From positions 62,001 to 126,000 of the forward strand of contig JAFEAQ010000004.1 in the NCBI GenBank assembly GCA_018266295.1: DNA of 64,000 nt, read 5' to 3'. The notes beneath the pieces are model-generated. The model was not told the origin of the DNA. It searched no databases and worked only from the letters and a program-made list of their open reading frames with translations. This DNA comes from Bdellovibrionales bacterium. Its GTDB lineage: Bacteria > Bdellovibrionota > Bdellovibrionia > Bdellovibrionales > Bdellovibrionaceae. Below, piece after piece: positions 1 to 7,842 of this stretch (positions are counted from its first letter, which is position 1; every line of letters begins with the position of its first letter). The position numbers and the translations under genes were made by a program.

Positions 1-735
1 ATTGAAAAAGTAAATGGCGATCAGGTCACCGTGACCCTGCAAGGTTCCGAATCCTTGTCGGCAGGCGACAGAGTTTCTTTCCTTAATGACTCTCTTAATA
101 CAACTGGCCAAGGCGAAGTGACCCGCGTCTCTGAAGGCGGTCGAAGAGCCACGATCAAAATCACCTCTGGCGATGCAAGACCGGGCATGACTCTCGAAAA
201 AGCCGCTCGCGCAGCGATGCCAGCGCAAAAGTCGATGGATCGCAATGAAGAGGTCGAAATTGTGCCTCGGAATCAGCCGAACTCTCCAAACTCTCGTTAC
301 TTTACTGACGACGATCGTCGCGTTCTTAATATCGGCGAAATCAGCAACACAGCCTATATCGCCGGCGGCTTGCTGAGTATTTATCCCGGTTTCGGTATTG
401 GCCATGCGGTTCAAGGACGCTACACTGACAAAGGCTGGATCTTCACCGCCGGTGAACTTGGCTCGATCGGTTTGATGATTGCCGGTGCTGGTGATTGCTG
501 GAATTCCAGCTCGTCTTCGAATGGTCAAACCTGCAATGGTGGTGGCGCCATCGTCTTTGGTGTTTTGGGCTTTGTTGGCTTTCGCGTGTGGGAAATCGTC
601 GATGCCTGGGTTGCTCCCCCGCAAATCAACAATCACTACCGCAGTCTGCGTGCGCAGATGTACCAAAGCTCTCTCCAGCCGGTCTTTGCCCCCACAAAAG
701 ACGGTGCTGTGGCGGGTTTCCGGGTGACGTTTTAG
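1..735 (+). CDS. Membrane protein of unknown function, 5' end outside the window
   Basis: The reading frame is open from base 1, so the GTG at 31 is probably internal and the gene begins upstream of the window. The visible 244 residues start with a small beta-rich stretch (VNGDQVTVTLQG... then VSFLND) that could be an S1- or SH3-like module. A Gly-rich hydrophobic region follows (AYIAGGLLSIYPGFGIGHA and later GSIGLMIAGAG, GAIVFGVLGFVGF), likely two or three membrane segments. Phrases like YPGFGIGHAVQGRY resemble small bacterial membrane proteins with a P-G-x-G-x-G-H turn, but I cannot name the family. It ends 108 bases before the next gene on the same strand. Confidence 0.7.
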   Translation: MEKVNGDQVTVTLQGSESLSAGDRVSFLNDSLNTTGQGEVTRVSEGGRRATIKITSGDARPGMTLEKAARAAMPAQKSMDRNEEVEIVPRNQPNSPNSRYFTDDDRRVLNIGEISNTAYIAGGLLSIYPGFGIGHAVQGRYTDKGWIFTAGELGSIGLMIAGAGDCWNSSSSSNGQTCNGGGAIVFGVLGFVGFRVWEIVDAWVAPPQINNHYRSLRAQMYQSSLQPVFAPTKDGAVAGFRVTF

Positions 736-842
736 CCAAATCTCAAAATGAGACTTCTTTAGAAACTGCAAATCTCTTCTTCACTTGATTCTCAGAGCGA
801 GAACCTCTCGGGGAACCTTGGAAATGCCCCTATACTAAGTGA

Positions 843-1364
843 ATGAAGACGTTTGTTGTGCTCGCGATAGTATGGTTTTTGTATTCTCTGACTGCCTGTT
901 CTAGTGGTGACGCCGGCACAACCAACGGCGAACTGCAAATGGGCTCCTCAGCCACTTACGAACTCACTCCAGACTGCCTTGATTATGATATGGACGGCCC
1001 ATCTTGCGCGGCTTTTAAGGCGACAAATGTTCAACGTATCGCAAACGGCCTACCGGCTTTTAGTTACTGCAAGACTTGCACTGCGATGGCCGAAGAACAG
1101 AGCAAAGATATGAATGACCGTGGTTACTTTGATCACAATCGCCCTGATGGCGAAACTTTCGCTCAGCGCGCTGCCCGTTTTGGCCTCAGCAAAGGCGCCG
1201 GTGAAAACATCGCGTGGGGAAAGCTCGGTGATGAAGTGGTAGTTCTTTGGATGAACAGCCCTGGCCACCGCGCGAATATCCTCAATCCTAATTTCAAATC
1301 CATGGGTGTCGGGACTTACAACCTCTACACCTCTCAAGTGTTCTACGTCGGAACTGATAAATAG
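843..1364 (+). CDS. CAP-domain (SCP/PR-1 type) lipoprotein
   Basis: A 173-residue exported lipoprotein. Residues 1-18 form a signal peptide ending in the lipobox LTAC, with Cys19 as the lipidation site. The rest is a single CAP domain: residues 60-173 contain the helix with NVQRIANGL, the H-N-R-P-D-G-E segment, GENIAWG and the signature GHRANILNPNF around residue 141. Bacterial CAP proteins of this YkwD type are extracytoplasmic, and their biochemical role is mostly unknown. Two cysteine pairs (PDCLDYDMDGPSC and YCKTC) may form disulphides. The gene ends one base before the stop of the converging outer-membrane gene, so the two transcripts run into each other. Confidence 0.9.
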   Translation: MKTFVVLAIVWFLYSLTACSSGDAGTTNGELQMGSSATYELTPDCLDYDMDGPSCAAFKATNVQRIANGLPAFSYCKTCTAMAEEQSKDMNDRGYFDHNRPDGETFAQRAARFGLSKGAGENIAWGKLGDEVVVLWMNSPGHRANILNPNFKSMGVGTYNLYTSQVFYVGTDK

Positions 1365-2321
1365 TTAGAAAATATTGATCGTCGTATTGAGTCCCACATT
1401 CGTACGCTCTGGGCTGAGATGCTCTGGCGCAAACTGGATATTGGGGTAAAGATACACGTCTCTAGTCACCGCAATACCAAGTCCCACCGATTGCGTGTAA
1501 AGCTCGCGGAAATAGGTGCTTGGATCGTCATAGCGGTAATGGTCAAAGGTCAGAAAGCGAAAGACCGTACGAAACGAATAACGCTCGTTAAACGCATATT
1601 CTGCATAGGGATAAAGAGCGATCGTGTAATCCGAGCGTCCCGATTCGGGATTGGTGAGTGTATCTGTCGGCTGCTTATCATCGTTAAAGAATGTGTAGTT
1701 GAAATCAATGTTGCCACCGACTTCCCACTCTGTATCTGTGATCTTGTATAAAGCAGTGTGGTTCACATCGAAGGTTCCCACGTAGTGGGCGTTGGTATAC
1801 GCCGACTGCGTGATCTGCGTGTAGGAAGTATCGAAAATATTCTGCCAGCCACCGAGCTTCATAGAGCGGGAATATTCTAAGTAAGGATTCGAGATATCGG
1901 TCTTGCGGCTGCCATTAGAATTGGTGACCTCTTCCCACGAGTTATGAAACGGAGTCAGAATCAAAACCCCCGTCCCTGCGCGCAAGCTATCATGTGCCGT
2001 CAGGCGATAAGCCACTGCAATGGTGCCCGCAATGGACGTGCTGTTGTCTTGCGAAGAGATGCCGGCGTAGTTCGGGCGAATCGGGCCAAAGGGAGTTTCT
2101 AAATTGCCACCGTTATAGTTGATGTCTGCTTTGATCGACCATTCTGATTTCGATCCGGACTCCGCCCGCAATTTTGCGTTGGTGATTTCTGCATCGATGT
2201 CTCGTAAATCTGTTGCTTGAGCCACTTTCGTCGGTTTTGGCTTATTGTCCGGCACGCTGGCATCTTGAGCGCGGGCACTAACGGCTGAAAAAACAATGAG
2301 AGCAAATATGTAAAGTCTCAT
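1365..2321 (-). CDS. Outer-membrane beta-barrel-like protein
   Basis: A 318-residue exported protein with a clear signal peptide (MRLYIFALIVFSAVSARA, cleavage near Ala-Gln-Asp). After a charged linker (residues 25-60) the sequence alternates polar and aromatic residues, for example YNGGNLETPFGP, YLEYSRSMKL and YPYAEYAFNERYSFRTVFRF. It ends in a strand closing with a C-terminal aromatic (TTINIF), which is typical of proteins inserted by the BAM complex. I infer an outer-membrane barrel of about 10-12 strands. No transporter family is recognisable. It converges on the CAP lipoprotein gene with no intergenic space. Confidence 0.75.
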   Translation of the reverse strand: MRLYIFALIVFSAVSARAQDASVPDNKPKPTKVAQATDLRDIDAEITNAKLRAESGSKSEWSIKADINYNGGNLETPFGPIRPNYAGISSQDNSTSIAGTIAVAYRLTAHDSLRAGTGVLILTPFHNSWEEVTNSNGSRKTDISNPYLEYSRSMKLGGWQNIFDTSYTQITQSAYTNAHYVGTFDVNHTALYKITDTEWEVGGNIDFNYTFFNDDKQPTDTLTNPESGRSDYTIALYPYAEYAFNERYSFRTVFRFLTFDHYRYDDPSTYFRELYTQSVGLGIAVTRDVYLYPNIQFAPEHLSPERTNVGLNTTINIF

Positions 2322-2362
2322 AGGGCCCCATCATAGGATTCCCTACCGTTATTAATGTGAAG

Positions 2363-3184
2363 TTAAGGTACGCATTTCGTAGCAACTCTATGGCCTATAA
2401 CAGTTTTGCGATGTCCTTGCGGTCCACCTTCTTGAAAGAGCCACAATGTTCCCGGCTCAAGGTGAACCCACGCTTCGTTATCCGTCAGCGGAGCGGTCGC
2501 AATAATCACCACTTGGTCGTTAGAAGAAGTTACCGAGTTAAAATCCACTTTGACGTCGCGATCTTTAAGGTGCGCCGTCGGGAATGGAGCTTTGCGAATA
2601 ATATAAGAAAGCTTATTCGCCATCGAGCAATGAGCAAAAAGCTGATCGCCATTCGAGAAAAGAAAATTAAACTCGCCGTGCTGACCGATTTCCTTGGTAA
2701 GTTCCGCGAGAGTTTCAAAGAGAACTTCTGTCGCTGGCATTGTACCGCCATGGCGGTGGTGGAACTCCTGCATGATCCAGCAGAACGCGCGCTCACTATC
2801 TGTATTACCCACCGGAGTAAACCGACCATCGAGTTTCGGTTTGAAATCCGGCACATTTCCATTGTGGGCAAAAATCCAATAACGCCCCCAAAGCTCGCGC
2901 ATGAAAGGATGAGTGTTTTCTAAACTCACCGCCCCCTGTGTGGCCTTGCGAATATGAGCAATGACATTCTTTGAATGAATCGGATACGCCTTGATGAACT
3001 CGGCTACCGGAGAATGAATCGATGCTTTCGAATCCAAAAACTGTCGAACGGCTTTGCCTTCGAAGAAGGCGATTCCCCACCCATCTTTATGATCGTCAGT
3101 GAGACCACCGCGCGCTTGAAAACCGGTGAACGAAAAACAAATATCTGTTGGCACATTGCAATTCATTGCAAGAAGTTGGCACAT
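2363..3184 (-). CDS. Class II glutamine amidotransferase, YafJ type
   Basis: A 273-residue Ntn-hydrolase-fold protein. It starts MCQLLAMNC, so removal of Met1 exposes the catalytic Cys2. Family hallmarks follow: the DGWGIAFFEG strand, the IAHIRKAT segment, HNGNV (oxyanion-hole Asn-Gly), and a terminal half with PLTDNEAW as in YafJ/DUG3-like proteins. The length is that of the stand-alone amidotransferase domain with no fused synthase domain. Substrates of this subfamily are poorly defined; gamma-glutamyl compounds are the usual suggestion. It is divergently arranged with the small membrane protein starting at 3229. Confidence 0.88.
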   Translation of the reverse strand: MCQLLAMNCNVPTDICFSFTGFQARGGLTDDHKDGWGIAFFEGKAVRQFLDSKASIHSPVAEFIKAYPIHSKNVIAHIRKATQGAVSLENTHPFMRELWGRYWIFAHNGNVPDFKPKLDGRFTPVGNTDSERAFCWIMQEFHHRHGGTMPATEVLFETLAELTKEIGQHGEFNFLFSNGDQLFAHCSMANKLSYIIRKAPFPTAHLKDRDVKVDFNSVTSSNDQVVIIATAPLTDNEAWVHLEPGTLWLFQEGGPQGHRKTVIGHRVATKCVP

Positions 3185-3228
3185 ATCGATATTCTAGCAG
3201 GAGAAATCCGCAAAATGAAAGGGGCGTC

Positions 3229-3654
3229 ATGACTGCTAAATCACTTCTGCGTGTGGCCGCGATTTCATTACTGATTATTGTCTGTGGGCACTCGACCACA
3301 CTCATTCCCCGCGAGCCTCGCGACCTCACCGAGACCTTGGTTTTAAAAGGCATGAAAACATACGAGATGAATCTGTTTGGCTCAATGCGGACTTACTGGG
3401 ACTTCCATCAAGGCATGAGTATTATCATGACCTTGCAGATGATGGTGGCTGTGGCGATGTTGTGGATTTTAGCAAAGGAGTCAGAACAGCATCCACGTTT
3501 GGTCCTACCAATGGCCATTGTGCTGTTTTTAGGAGCCGTGCCTTTTGCGGTTCTCTGTTGGACGTACTTCTTTTTCTTGCCGGGGACGTTTGCCACGATT
3601 GGCGCGATTGCCATGGGCTTAGCCATTCCAAAGTTGGCGGCCGCCCAGAAATAA
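3229..3654 (+). CDS. Small four-helix membrane protein of unknown function
   Basis: 141 residues starting at ATG 3229. A longer frame from 3148 runs back into the divergent amidotransferase gene and lacks a ribosome site, whereas GAAAGGGG stands just before 3229. Four hydrophobic segments are visible: residues 5-22, 60-80, 88-105 and 107-130 approximately. A conserved-looking DFHQGMSIIM motif starts the second. The layout resembles small uncharacterised membrane proteins that lack any catalytic motif. It converges on rnpB. Confidence 0.75.
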   Translation: MTAKSLLRVAAISLLIIVCGHSTTLIPREPRDLTETLVLKGMKTYEMNLFGSMRTYWDFHQGMSIIMTLQMMVAVAMLWILAKESEQHPRLVLPMAIVLFLGAVPFAVLCWTYFFFLPGTFATIGAIAMGLAIPKLAAAQK

Positions 3655-3664
3655 TGAGGTGGGA

Positions 3665-4060
3665 ACGTGGTTTTGCTGTAAGCCGGATTCTGTCCCAGTC
3701 ACCAGGTCCCATAAGTTTCCCGATAACCTTGGATGATCATTCCTCTAGGAGGGCCATTACTGTCCCCCTCAAGCGATCTTACCCGAAAGCTACCCACGGG
3801 TCGTGGTACTAGTGCTTTCCTATTTGATCTTGCTCCGCGCAGAGTTTGGCTGTTTTCACTCCAGCGGCTCCCCGAAGCCTCCCGTTCCCGGTCTCCGGCT
3901 CAATGCCCTGGACATTCTCTCTGTTCCACTGTTCCTTGCATTACTGCAGAGGGGCGTTACCCCTTGCGCTACCCTTTGGAGTCCGGACTTTCCTCCCCCT
4001 CAGAACCTCCGGTTTTAACACCTTTGGCCCCTTTGGCGGCGATCATCCGCAAAACCGCAG
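3665..4060 (-). ncRNA. rnpB: RNase P RNA, bacterial class A type
   Basis: Read on the minus strand, the region carries the universal RNase P RNA core: GAGGAAAGTCCGGACTCC near the 5' side (about 3986-4003), a 3' core ending ACAGAATCCGGCTTAC (about 3678-3693), and the internal AGCCGCTGGAGTGAAAACAG-like segment between. The ends were set by the P1 helix: TGCGGTTTTGC at the 5' end pairs with GCAAAACCACG at the 3' end, with one mismatch and one G-U. The resulting length is about 396 nt. This is the catalytic RNA that trims tRNA 5' leaders. Apparent open frames across 3733-4091 on the opposite strand are by-products of this G+C-rich structured RNA. Confidence 0.95.
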
Positions 4061-4063
4061 TTC

Positions 4064-4092
4064 TTCTAACACTCTAGGCCATAAACTGTAAA
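4064..4092 (-). promoter_or_regulatory. Probable rnpB promoter
   Basis: On the minus strand, TTTACA (4087-4092) and TTAGAA (4064-4069) are separated by exactly 17 bases. They stand immediately upstream of the P1-defined 5' end of rnpB, which would place the start point close to base 4060. Both hexamers are near-consensus for a sigma-70-type promoter. The agreement between the independently placed RNA end and the promoter spacing is the main support. Confidence 0.55.
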
Positions 4093-4171
4093 CCCCCAAA
4101 CGCTGTTTTGAGTTCACAGAGGGCGATTTTTCTACTATTTTGGCCTTTCCAGCTAAATAAGGATGCTACAT

Positions 4172-4618
4172 ATGAAAATTTTAGTTTCAGTTCTCGTTTT
4201 CGTGACCGCTTTGACCATGGGTGTGAGTGCCTTGGCAGAAATGAATAAAGAAGGTGCCATCAATATGGACGGCCTTTTCCCACCTCCTAAAAGCGATTTG
4301 AGCCAAAGCGAGCGTCCCGAGAAGCCAGAATTAGTAGCTCCAGCATTTTTCGCGAAAATCGGCGATTCTTCAGTAAAATTGGAGTGGAAAGCCTCTCCGA
4401 ATGCTGAAGCTTATCACGTTCAAGTAGCCACAGATCCTAACTTCAAATGGTTGGTGAAAGAAGAGGAGATGTTCAAAGCCACTTCTTTGGAAGTCACAGG
4501 CCTTGAAGGTGGCAAACACTACTTCTGGCGTGTTTCTGCAGAAAGACCTAGCAACAAAGCTGGCCATACACATGGCTCTTTCGCGTCTTCTATGTTCGCA
4601 ACTAGCGCAAACAAGTAA
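4172..4618 (+). CDS. Secreted protein with one fibronectin type III domain
   Basis: 148 residues from ATG 4172. The alternative ATG at 4163 overlaps the ribosome site AATAAGGA, which is correctly spaced for 4172. Residues 1-22 are a signal peptide (MKILVSVLVFVTALTMGVSALA). After a Pro/Ser-rich linker a single FN3 domain spans about residues 53-145, with the typical VKLEWKASPNAEAYHVQVA strand pair and HYFWRVSA near the end. It is likely periplasmic or outer-surface; the role is unknown. It lies 39 bases before the cis/trans isomerase gene on the same strand and may be co-transcribed with it. Confidence 0.8.
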   Translation: MKILVSVLVFVTALTMGVSALAEMNKEGAINMDGLFPPPKSDLSQSERPEKPELVAPAFFAKIGDSSVKLEWKASPNAEAYHVQVATDPNFKWLVKEEEMFKATSLEVTGLEGGKHYFWRVSAERPSNKAGHTHGSFASSMFATSANK

Positions 4619-4657
4619 TCTTACGTAACATGGTTGTTCCACTTCAAAGGAGCAACC

Positions 4658-6943
4658 ATGCTTTGGATCCTTCAGATCCTTTTCGCTTTTCAGTTTCAAG
4701 CTTCTAGCTACGCTGCTGATATCCCGGCAGATCTCTACACTGAAAAAATTCAACCGATCTTTAGTAACCGCTGCGTTGCTTGTCATAGTTGCATGAATGC
4801 TCCTTGCCAGCTGAACTTGCAAAACTATGAAGGCTTCTTGCGTGGGGCAAATAAGCTCAATGTCTACAATGGCACCCGAATTGATGCTGTCGCTCCCACT
4901 CGCCTGTGGATTGATGCTCACTCTGTCGAGGGCTGGCAAATGCGCGGCTTCTATACCGTGAATAATTCCGTAGATCCCGAGACCAATATTTTCTTTCGAA
5001 CGATCGCCGCTAAAAATAATGAAAAATCGGTGCCGACGAAGATCGTTTCCGAAAGCCAGTACTGTGCTGCGAACCCAAAAGAGCAAAATGTCGGAATGCC
5101 TTATGCACTTCCAGCTCTCGAGAAAGATCAGGCGGAGACACTGGCAGCTTGGGTGAAAAAGGGGGCCCCGGGCCCAACAACTGAGACTTTGAAACTGCAA
5201 GCAGGTTTAACAAAAGAAACCCATAAGCAAATCAAAGAGTGGGAAAATTTCTTTAATCAGGGCGATAATCGCCATAAAGTCGTCAGCCGCTATTTGTATG
5301 AACACCTTTTCTTAGCACACTTGTATTTTCCCGAAGAGCCGCAGACATTCTTCCGGTTAGTCCGTTCAAGCACCGCGTGTTCAAAAGAAGTCTCTGAAAT
5401 CGCTACACGCCGGCCCAACGATAATCCCGGAGTCGAAAAGTTCTACTATTGCTTCAACAAGCTTCCAGGGGCCGTCGTTTCTAAAACGCATATCCCTTAT
5501 GAGGTCAGTCCAACAAAATTGAAACGACTCGAAGAGCTTTTCTTCAGCGGGGACTGGAAGGTGACCCGCCTTCCCACCTATAATTATCAAGAAGCAGAAA
5601 ACCCATTCTGGGCTTTTTCAGAAATTCCCGTGAAGGCACGCTATCAGTTCTTACTCGACGATGCTCAATACCAAGTTAGTACTTTTATCAAGGGCCCGGT
5701 TTGCAATGGCAGTGCTGCTGTAAATTCGATTCAAGAACAATTCTATGTGCTATTTATTAATCCTGAGTCCGAGTTAATGGTGAAGGCCCCTGGATTTCAG
5801 GACCAAGCTCAAAATATGCTAATTTTGCCGGGGGTTTGGGGCAGCGATATTAAGCTCGATAGCGCACCTGAGTTTTTAGGCAAACTCGTTGAGAACCGTG
5901 AAGAGTACCGCAACCTGCGCGCGAAATGGAAAAGACAACTTTTTCCTCAGGGTTATGCCCTGAAAGATGTGTGGGACGGCGAAGGCCATAATAAAAATGC
6001 TATCTTGACGGTGCTTCGTCATGACGACAATGCTGTTGTCATGAAAGGTGCTGTTGGCGATCTTTCCAAGACAATCTTTTTCTTGGATTATCCATTGTTT
6101 GAGCGCCTGGTGTACAACCTTGTTGTGAACTTCGATGTCTTCGGCAACGTCGGCCATCAACTCCTGACTCGCGTCTACATGGATATGATCCGCATGGAGG
6201 CGGAAGAGATTTATTTGTCGTTTATTCCTCCGAGTGAGCGGATCCCGGTTCGCAAAGCGTGGTATCAAGGACTCGCAACAGAACTCAAGATGAAATACTT
6301 TTTTCCTGTAACGAATCTCGAACTGCCAACAGGGATTTCCTATGAAAACCCGAAGCATGCAAAAAAGGAATTTATCGAGAAAGTGCTCTTTACACGTATG
6401 GATGAAAAGGTTCGCGGCGCCATGGATCCGATTAATTGGAAAACCTTGCATGCGCCAAAGGATATTCTTGTGGGTTTAAGCGAAACCGAAAAGCAGCTTC
6501 GCACGATAGCTTCTGTAAAAGCCACGGACAAAACTCCATTTTCTAGATTTTTCCCAGAAATCGCCATGCTGGTTATAAAAGAAAAAAACGGCGCCTCTAA
6601 AGTCTATAGCCTGATGCACAATCGCGAACATCAGAATATTTCATGGATCTTGGCGGAATCGCTGAGATTGGCTCCGAAGGAAGATACTTTGACTATCCGT
6701 GAAGGCTTCTGGGGTTCTTATCCCAATATGTTCTTCTCCGTGACTGAAGATCAAATCGGTAAATTTACTTCTCAAGTCCTTAAGATCAAGTCCGAGAAAG
6801 AATACAAAAAACTCGTTAAAGACTTTGGAGTTTCGCGTATGCAAGCGAATTTCTGGAACATCTATGACGAGGCCAATGCTCGATTTAAAAAAGAGGCGCC
6901 AACACAATTTGGCTACTTGGATTTAACCCGCTACGAAATGTAA
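4658..6943 (+). CDS. cti: Fatty acid cis/trans isomerase, periplasmic haem protein
   Basis: 761 residues from ATG 4658, preceded by AAAGGAG; the upstream TTG at 4634 overlaps no better site and is rejected. A signal peptide (about residues 1-20) leads into a cytochrome-c-type site CVACH at residues 39-43, followed by the family-typical C-x-L-N-L-x-x-Y-E-G-x-x-R-G-A. The long remainder matches the Cti family pattern (TRLWIDAHSVEGWQMRGFY, QYCAANPKEQNVGMPYALP, HNREHQNISWI). The known enzyme converts cis to trans unsaturated fatty acids in membrane phospholipids to stiffen the membrane under solvent or heat stress. Length agrees with the family (about 760-780). A TfoX-like gene converges directly on its stop. 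Confidence 0.92.
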   Translation: MLWILQILFAFQFQASSYAADIPADLYTEKIQPIFSNRCVACHSCMNAPCQLNLQNYEGFLRGANKLNVYNGTRIDAVAPTRLWIDAHSVEGWQMRGFYTVNNSVDPETNIFFRTIAAKNNEKSVPTKIVSESQYCAANPKEQNVGMPYALPALEKDQAETLAAWVKKGAPGPTTETLKLQAGLTKETHKQIKEWENFFNQGDNRHKVVSRYLYEHLFLAHLYFPEEPQTFFRLVRSSTACSKEVSEIATRRPNDNPGVEKFYYCFNKLPGAVVSKTHIPYEVSPTKLKRLEELFFSGDWKVTRLPTYNYQEAENPFWAFSEIPVKARYQFLLDDAQYQVSTFIKGPVCNGSAAVNSIQEQFYVLFINPESELMVKAPGFQDQAQNMLILPGVWGSDIKLDSAPEFLGKLVENREEYRNLRAKWKRQLFPQGYALKDVWDGEGHNKNAILTVLRHDDNAVVMKGAVGDLSKTIFFLDYPLFERLVYNLVVNFDVFGNVGHQLLTRVYMDMIRMEAEEIYLSFIPPSERIPVRKAWYQGLATELKMKYFFPVTNLELPTGISYENPKHAKKEFIEKVLFTRMDEKVRGAMDPINWKTLHAPKDILVGLSETEKQLRTIASVKATDKTPFSRFFPEIAMLVIKEKNGASKVYSLMHNREHQNISWILAESLRLAPKEDTLTIREGFWGSYPNMFFSVTEDQIGKFTSQVLKIKSEKEYKKLVKDFGVSRMQANFWNIYDEANARFKKEAPTQFGYLDLTRYEM

Positions 6944-7699
6944 TTACTTTTTCTTCGGCCGAGGCAAGGATCGGCAAAAGTTTCTTGCCTCTTCTTTTTC
7001 CTGCTCGGTGATGGCGTTCCAGTCTTTATTTGTGAGCGCACCAATAATCGCGTAAGCAAACATCGAGTGTCTGTTCCGAGGATCTGCTTTCACCAGCTTC
7101 ACCATCGTCTTTTTCCAGCCGAGCTTTTGGAATTGGGAAACGGTCTTGATGCCGGCTATGCGAAATGTTTCCTCTGTCTTCGGACCTAGATTCTTGAGAT
7201 CAGAAATCTTCTTAGCTTTCTTAAACACATCTTCCGCAGGTGCATCTGAGAACATTCTCGGTGTCCGTGTGTCGATGTTGTCGTAGTCTTCTTCTTTTTG
7301 CGCTCGCTTCTTTTTTGAGGACTTTGGTTTCGGAATACTACCCCAATAGCCTGTCGGCTTCACCGCTTGAGCCATCACTTCCGTGACAAGGTCTTCGAAG
7401 TTTTCAGTTTCCAACGGCAGGTAAAGCCATTTCGGCAAAATCGGATGTGGAGTCAAAAATGGAAAGCGTGCGAGGGCCTGTTCCTGAAACTCGTGATCCA
7501 CCGGAAACATGCAACCATTCCATATTTCAAATGGATATTTTTTGCGTTTATACGTGCGGTTGCCTGTGCTCTCAAAAGTTGCAAGCACCATCTTGTCGCC
7601 GATGTAATAAGCAAAGCCACCGAACATTGCTTTTCGGCGATACTCGTACTCCGGGAGGAGGTCTTCGATCCATTTGAGTTCTTGCGGTTCTTTGGCCAT
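6944..7699 (-). CDS. TfoX-like protein with N- and C-terminal TfoX domains
   Basis: 251 residues. Residues 10-110 match a TfoX N-terminal domain (RRKAMFGGFAYYIGDKMVLA, then the conserved aromatic strand region PKWLYLPL). Residues about 165-240 match the TfoX C-terminal helix-hairpin-type domain (ISDLKNLGPKTEETFRIAGI, later FAYAIIGALTNKDWNAI). A basic linker PKPKSSKKKRAQKE separates them. In Haemophilus and Vibrio, TfoX/Sxy promotes competence gene expression; most homologues elsewhere are uncharacterised. The Gly-Pro-rich second domain suggests nucleic-acid contact. Its stop abuts the isomerase stop. Confidence 0.8.
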   Translation of the reverse strand: MAKEPQELKWIEDLLPEYEYRRKAMFGGFAYYIGDKMVLATFESTGNRTYKRKKYPFEIWNGCMFPVDHEFQEQALARFPFLTPHPILPKWLYLPLETENFEDLVTEVMAQAVKPTGYWGSIPKPKSSKKKRAQKEEDYDNIDTRTPRMFSDAPAEDVFKKAKKISDLKNLGPKTEETFRIAGIKTVSQFQKLGWKKTMVKLVKADPRNRHSMFAYAIIGALTNKDWNAITEQEKEEARNFCRSLPRPKKK

Positions 7700-7842
7700 G
7701 GCTCCTTATAGCTCGGCTCTCTGCGGGCCGTCTAGAAATTGATACGTTCGTTGCAAAGTCGTCACAAATTATATCAGGACCTTAGTGCCCCTCTCGACGG
7801 TGGTTTACTTGTGGTCCCATATAAAATGAACAAAAATGGATT

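Noticed and set aside
3733-4091. Overlapping plus-strand frames of 71-114 residues
   Set aside because: They lie across RNase P RNA, whose conserved core motifs and P1 helix account for the sequence; the frames have no domain signature.
4370-5200. 276-residue minus-strand frame and other antisense frames within the cis/trans isomerase gene (for example 5876-6451)
   Set aside because: The plus-strand frame has a signal peptide, haem site and family motifs. The antisense frames have no recognisable composition.
7700-7842. Gap checked for a tRNA or small RNA
   Set aside because: No cloverleaf or anticodon stem pattern (no GTTCRANYC-type T-loop) is visible, and no terminator follows.
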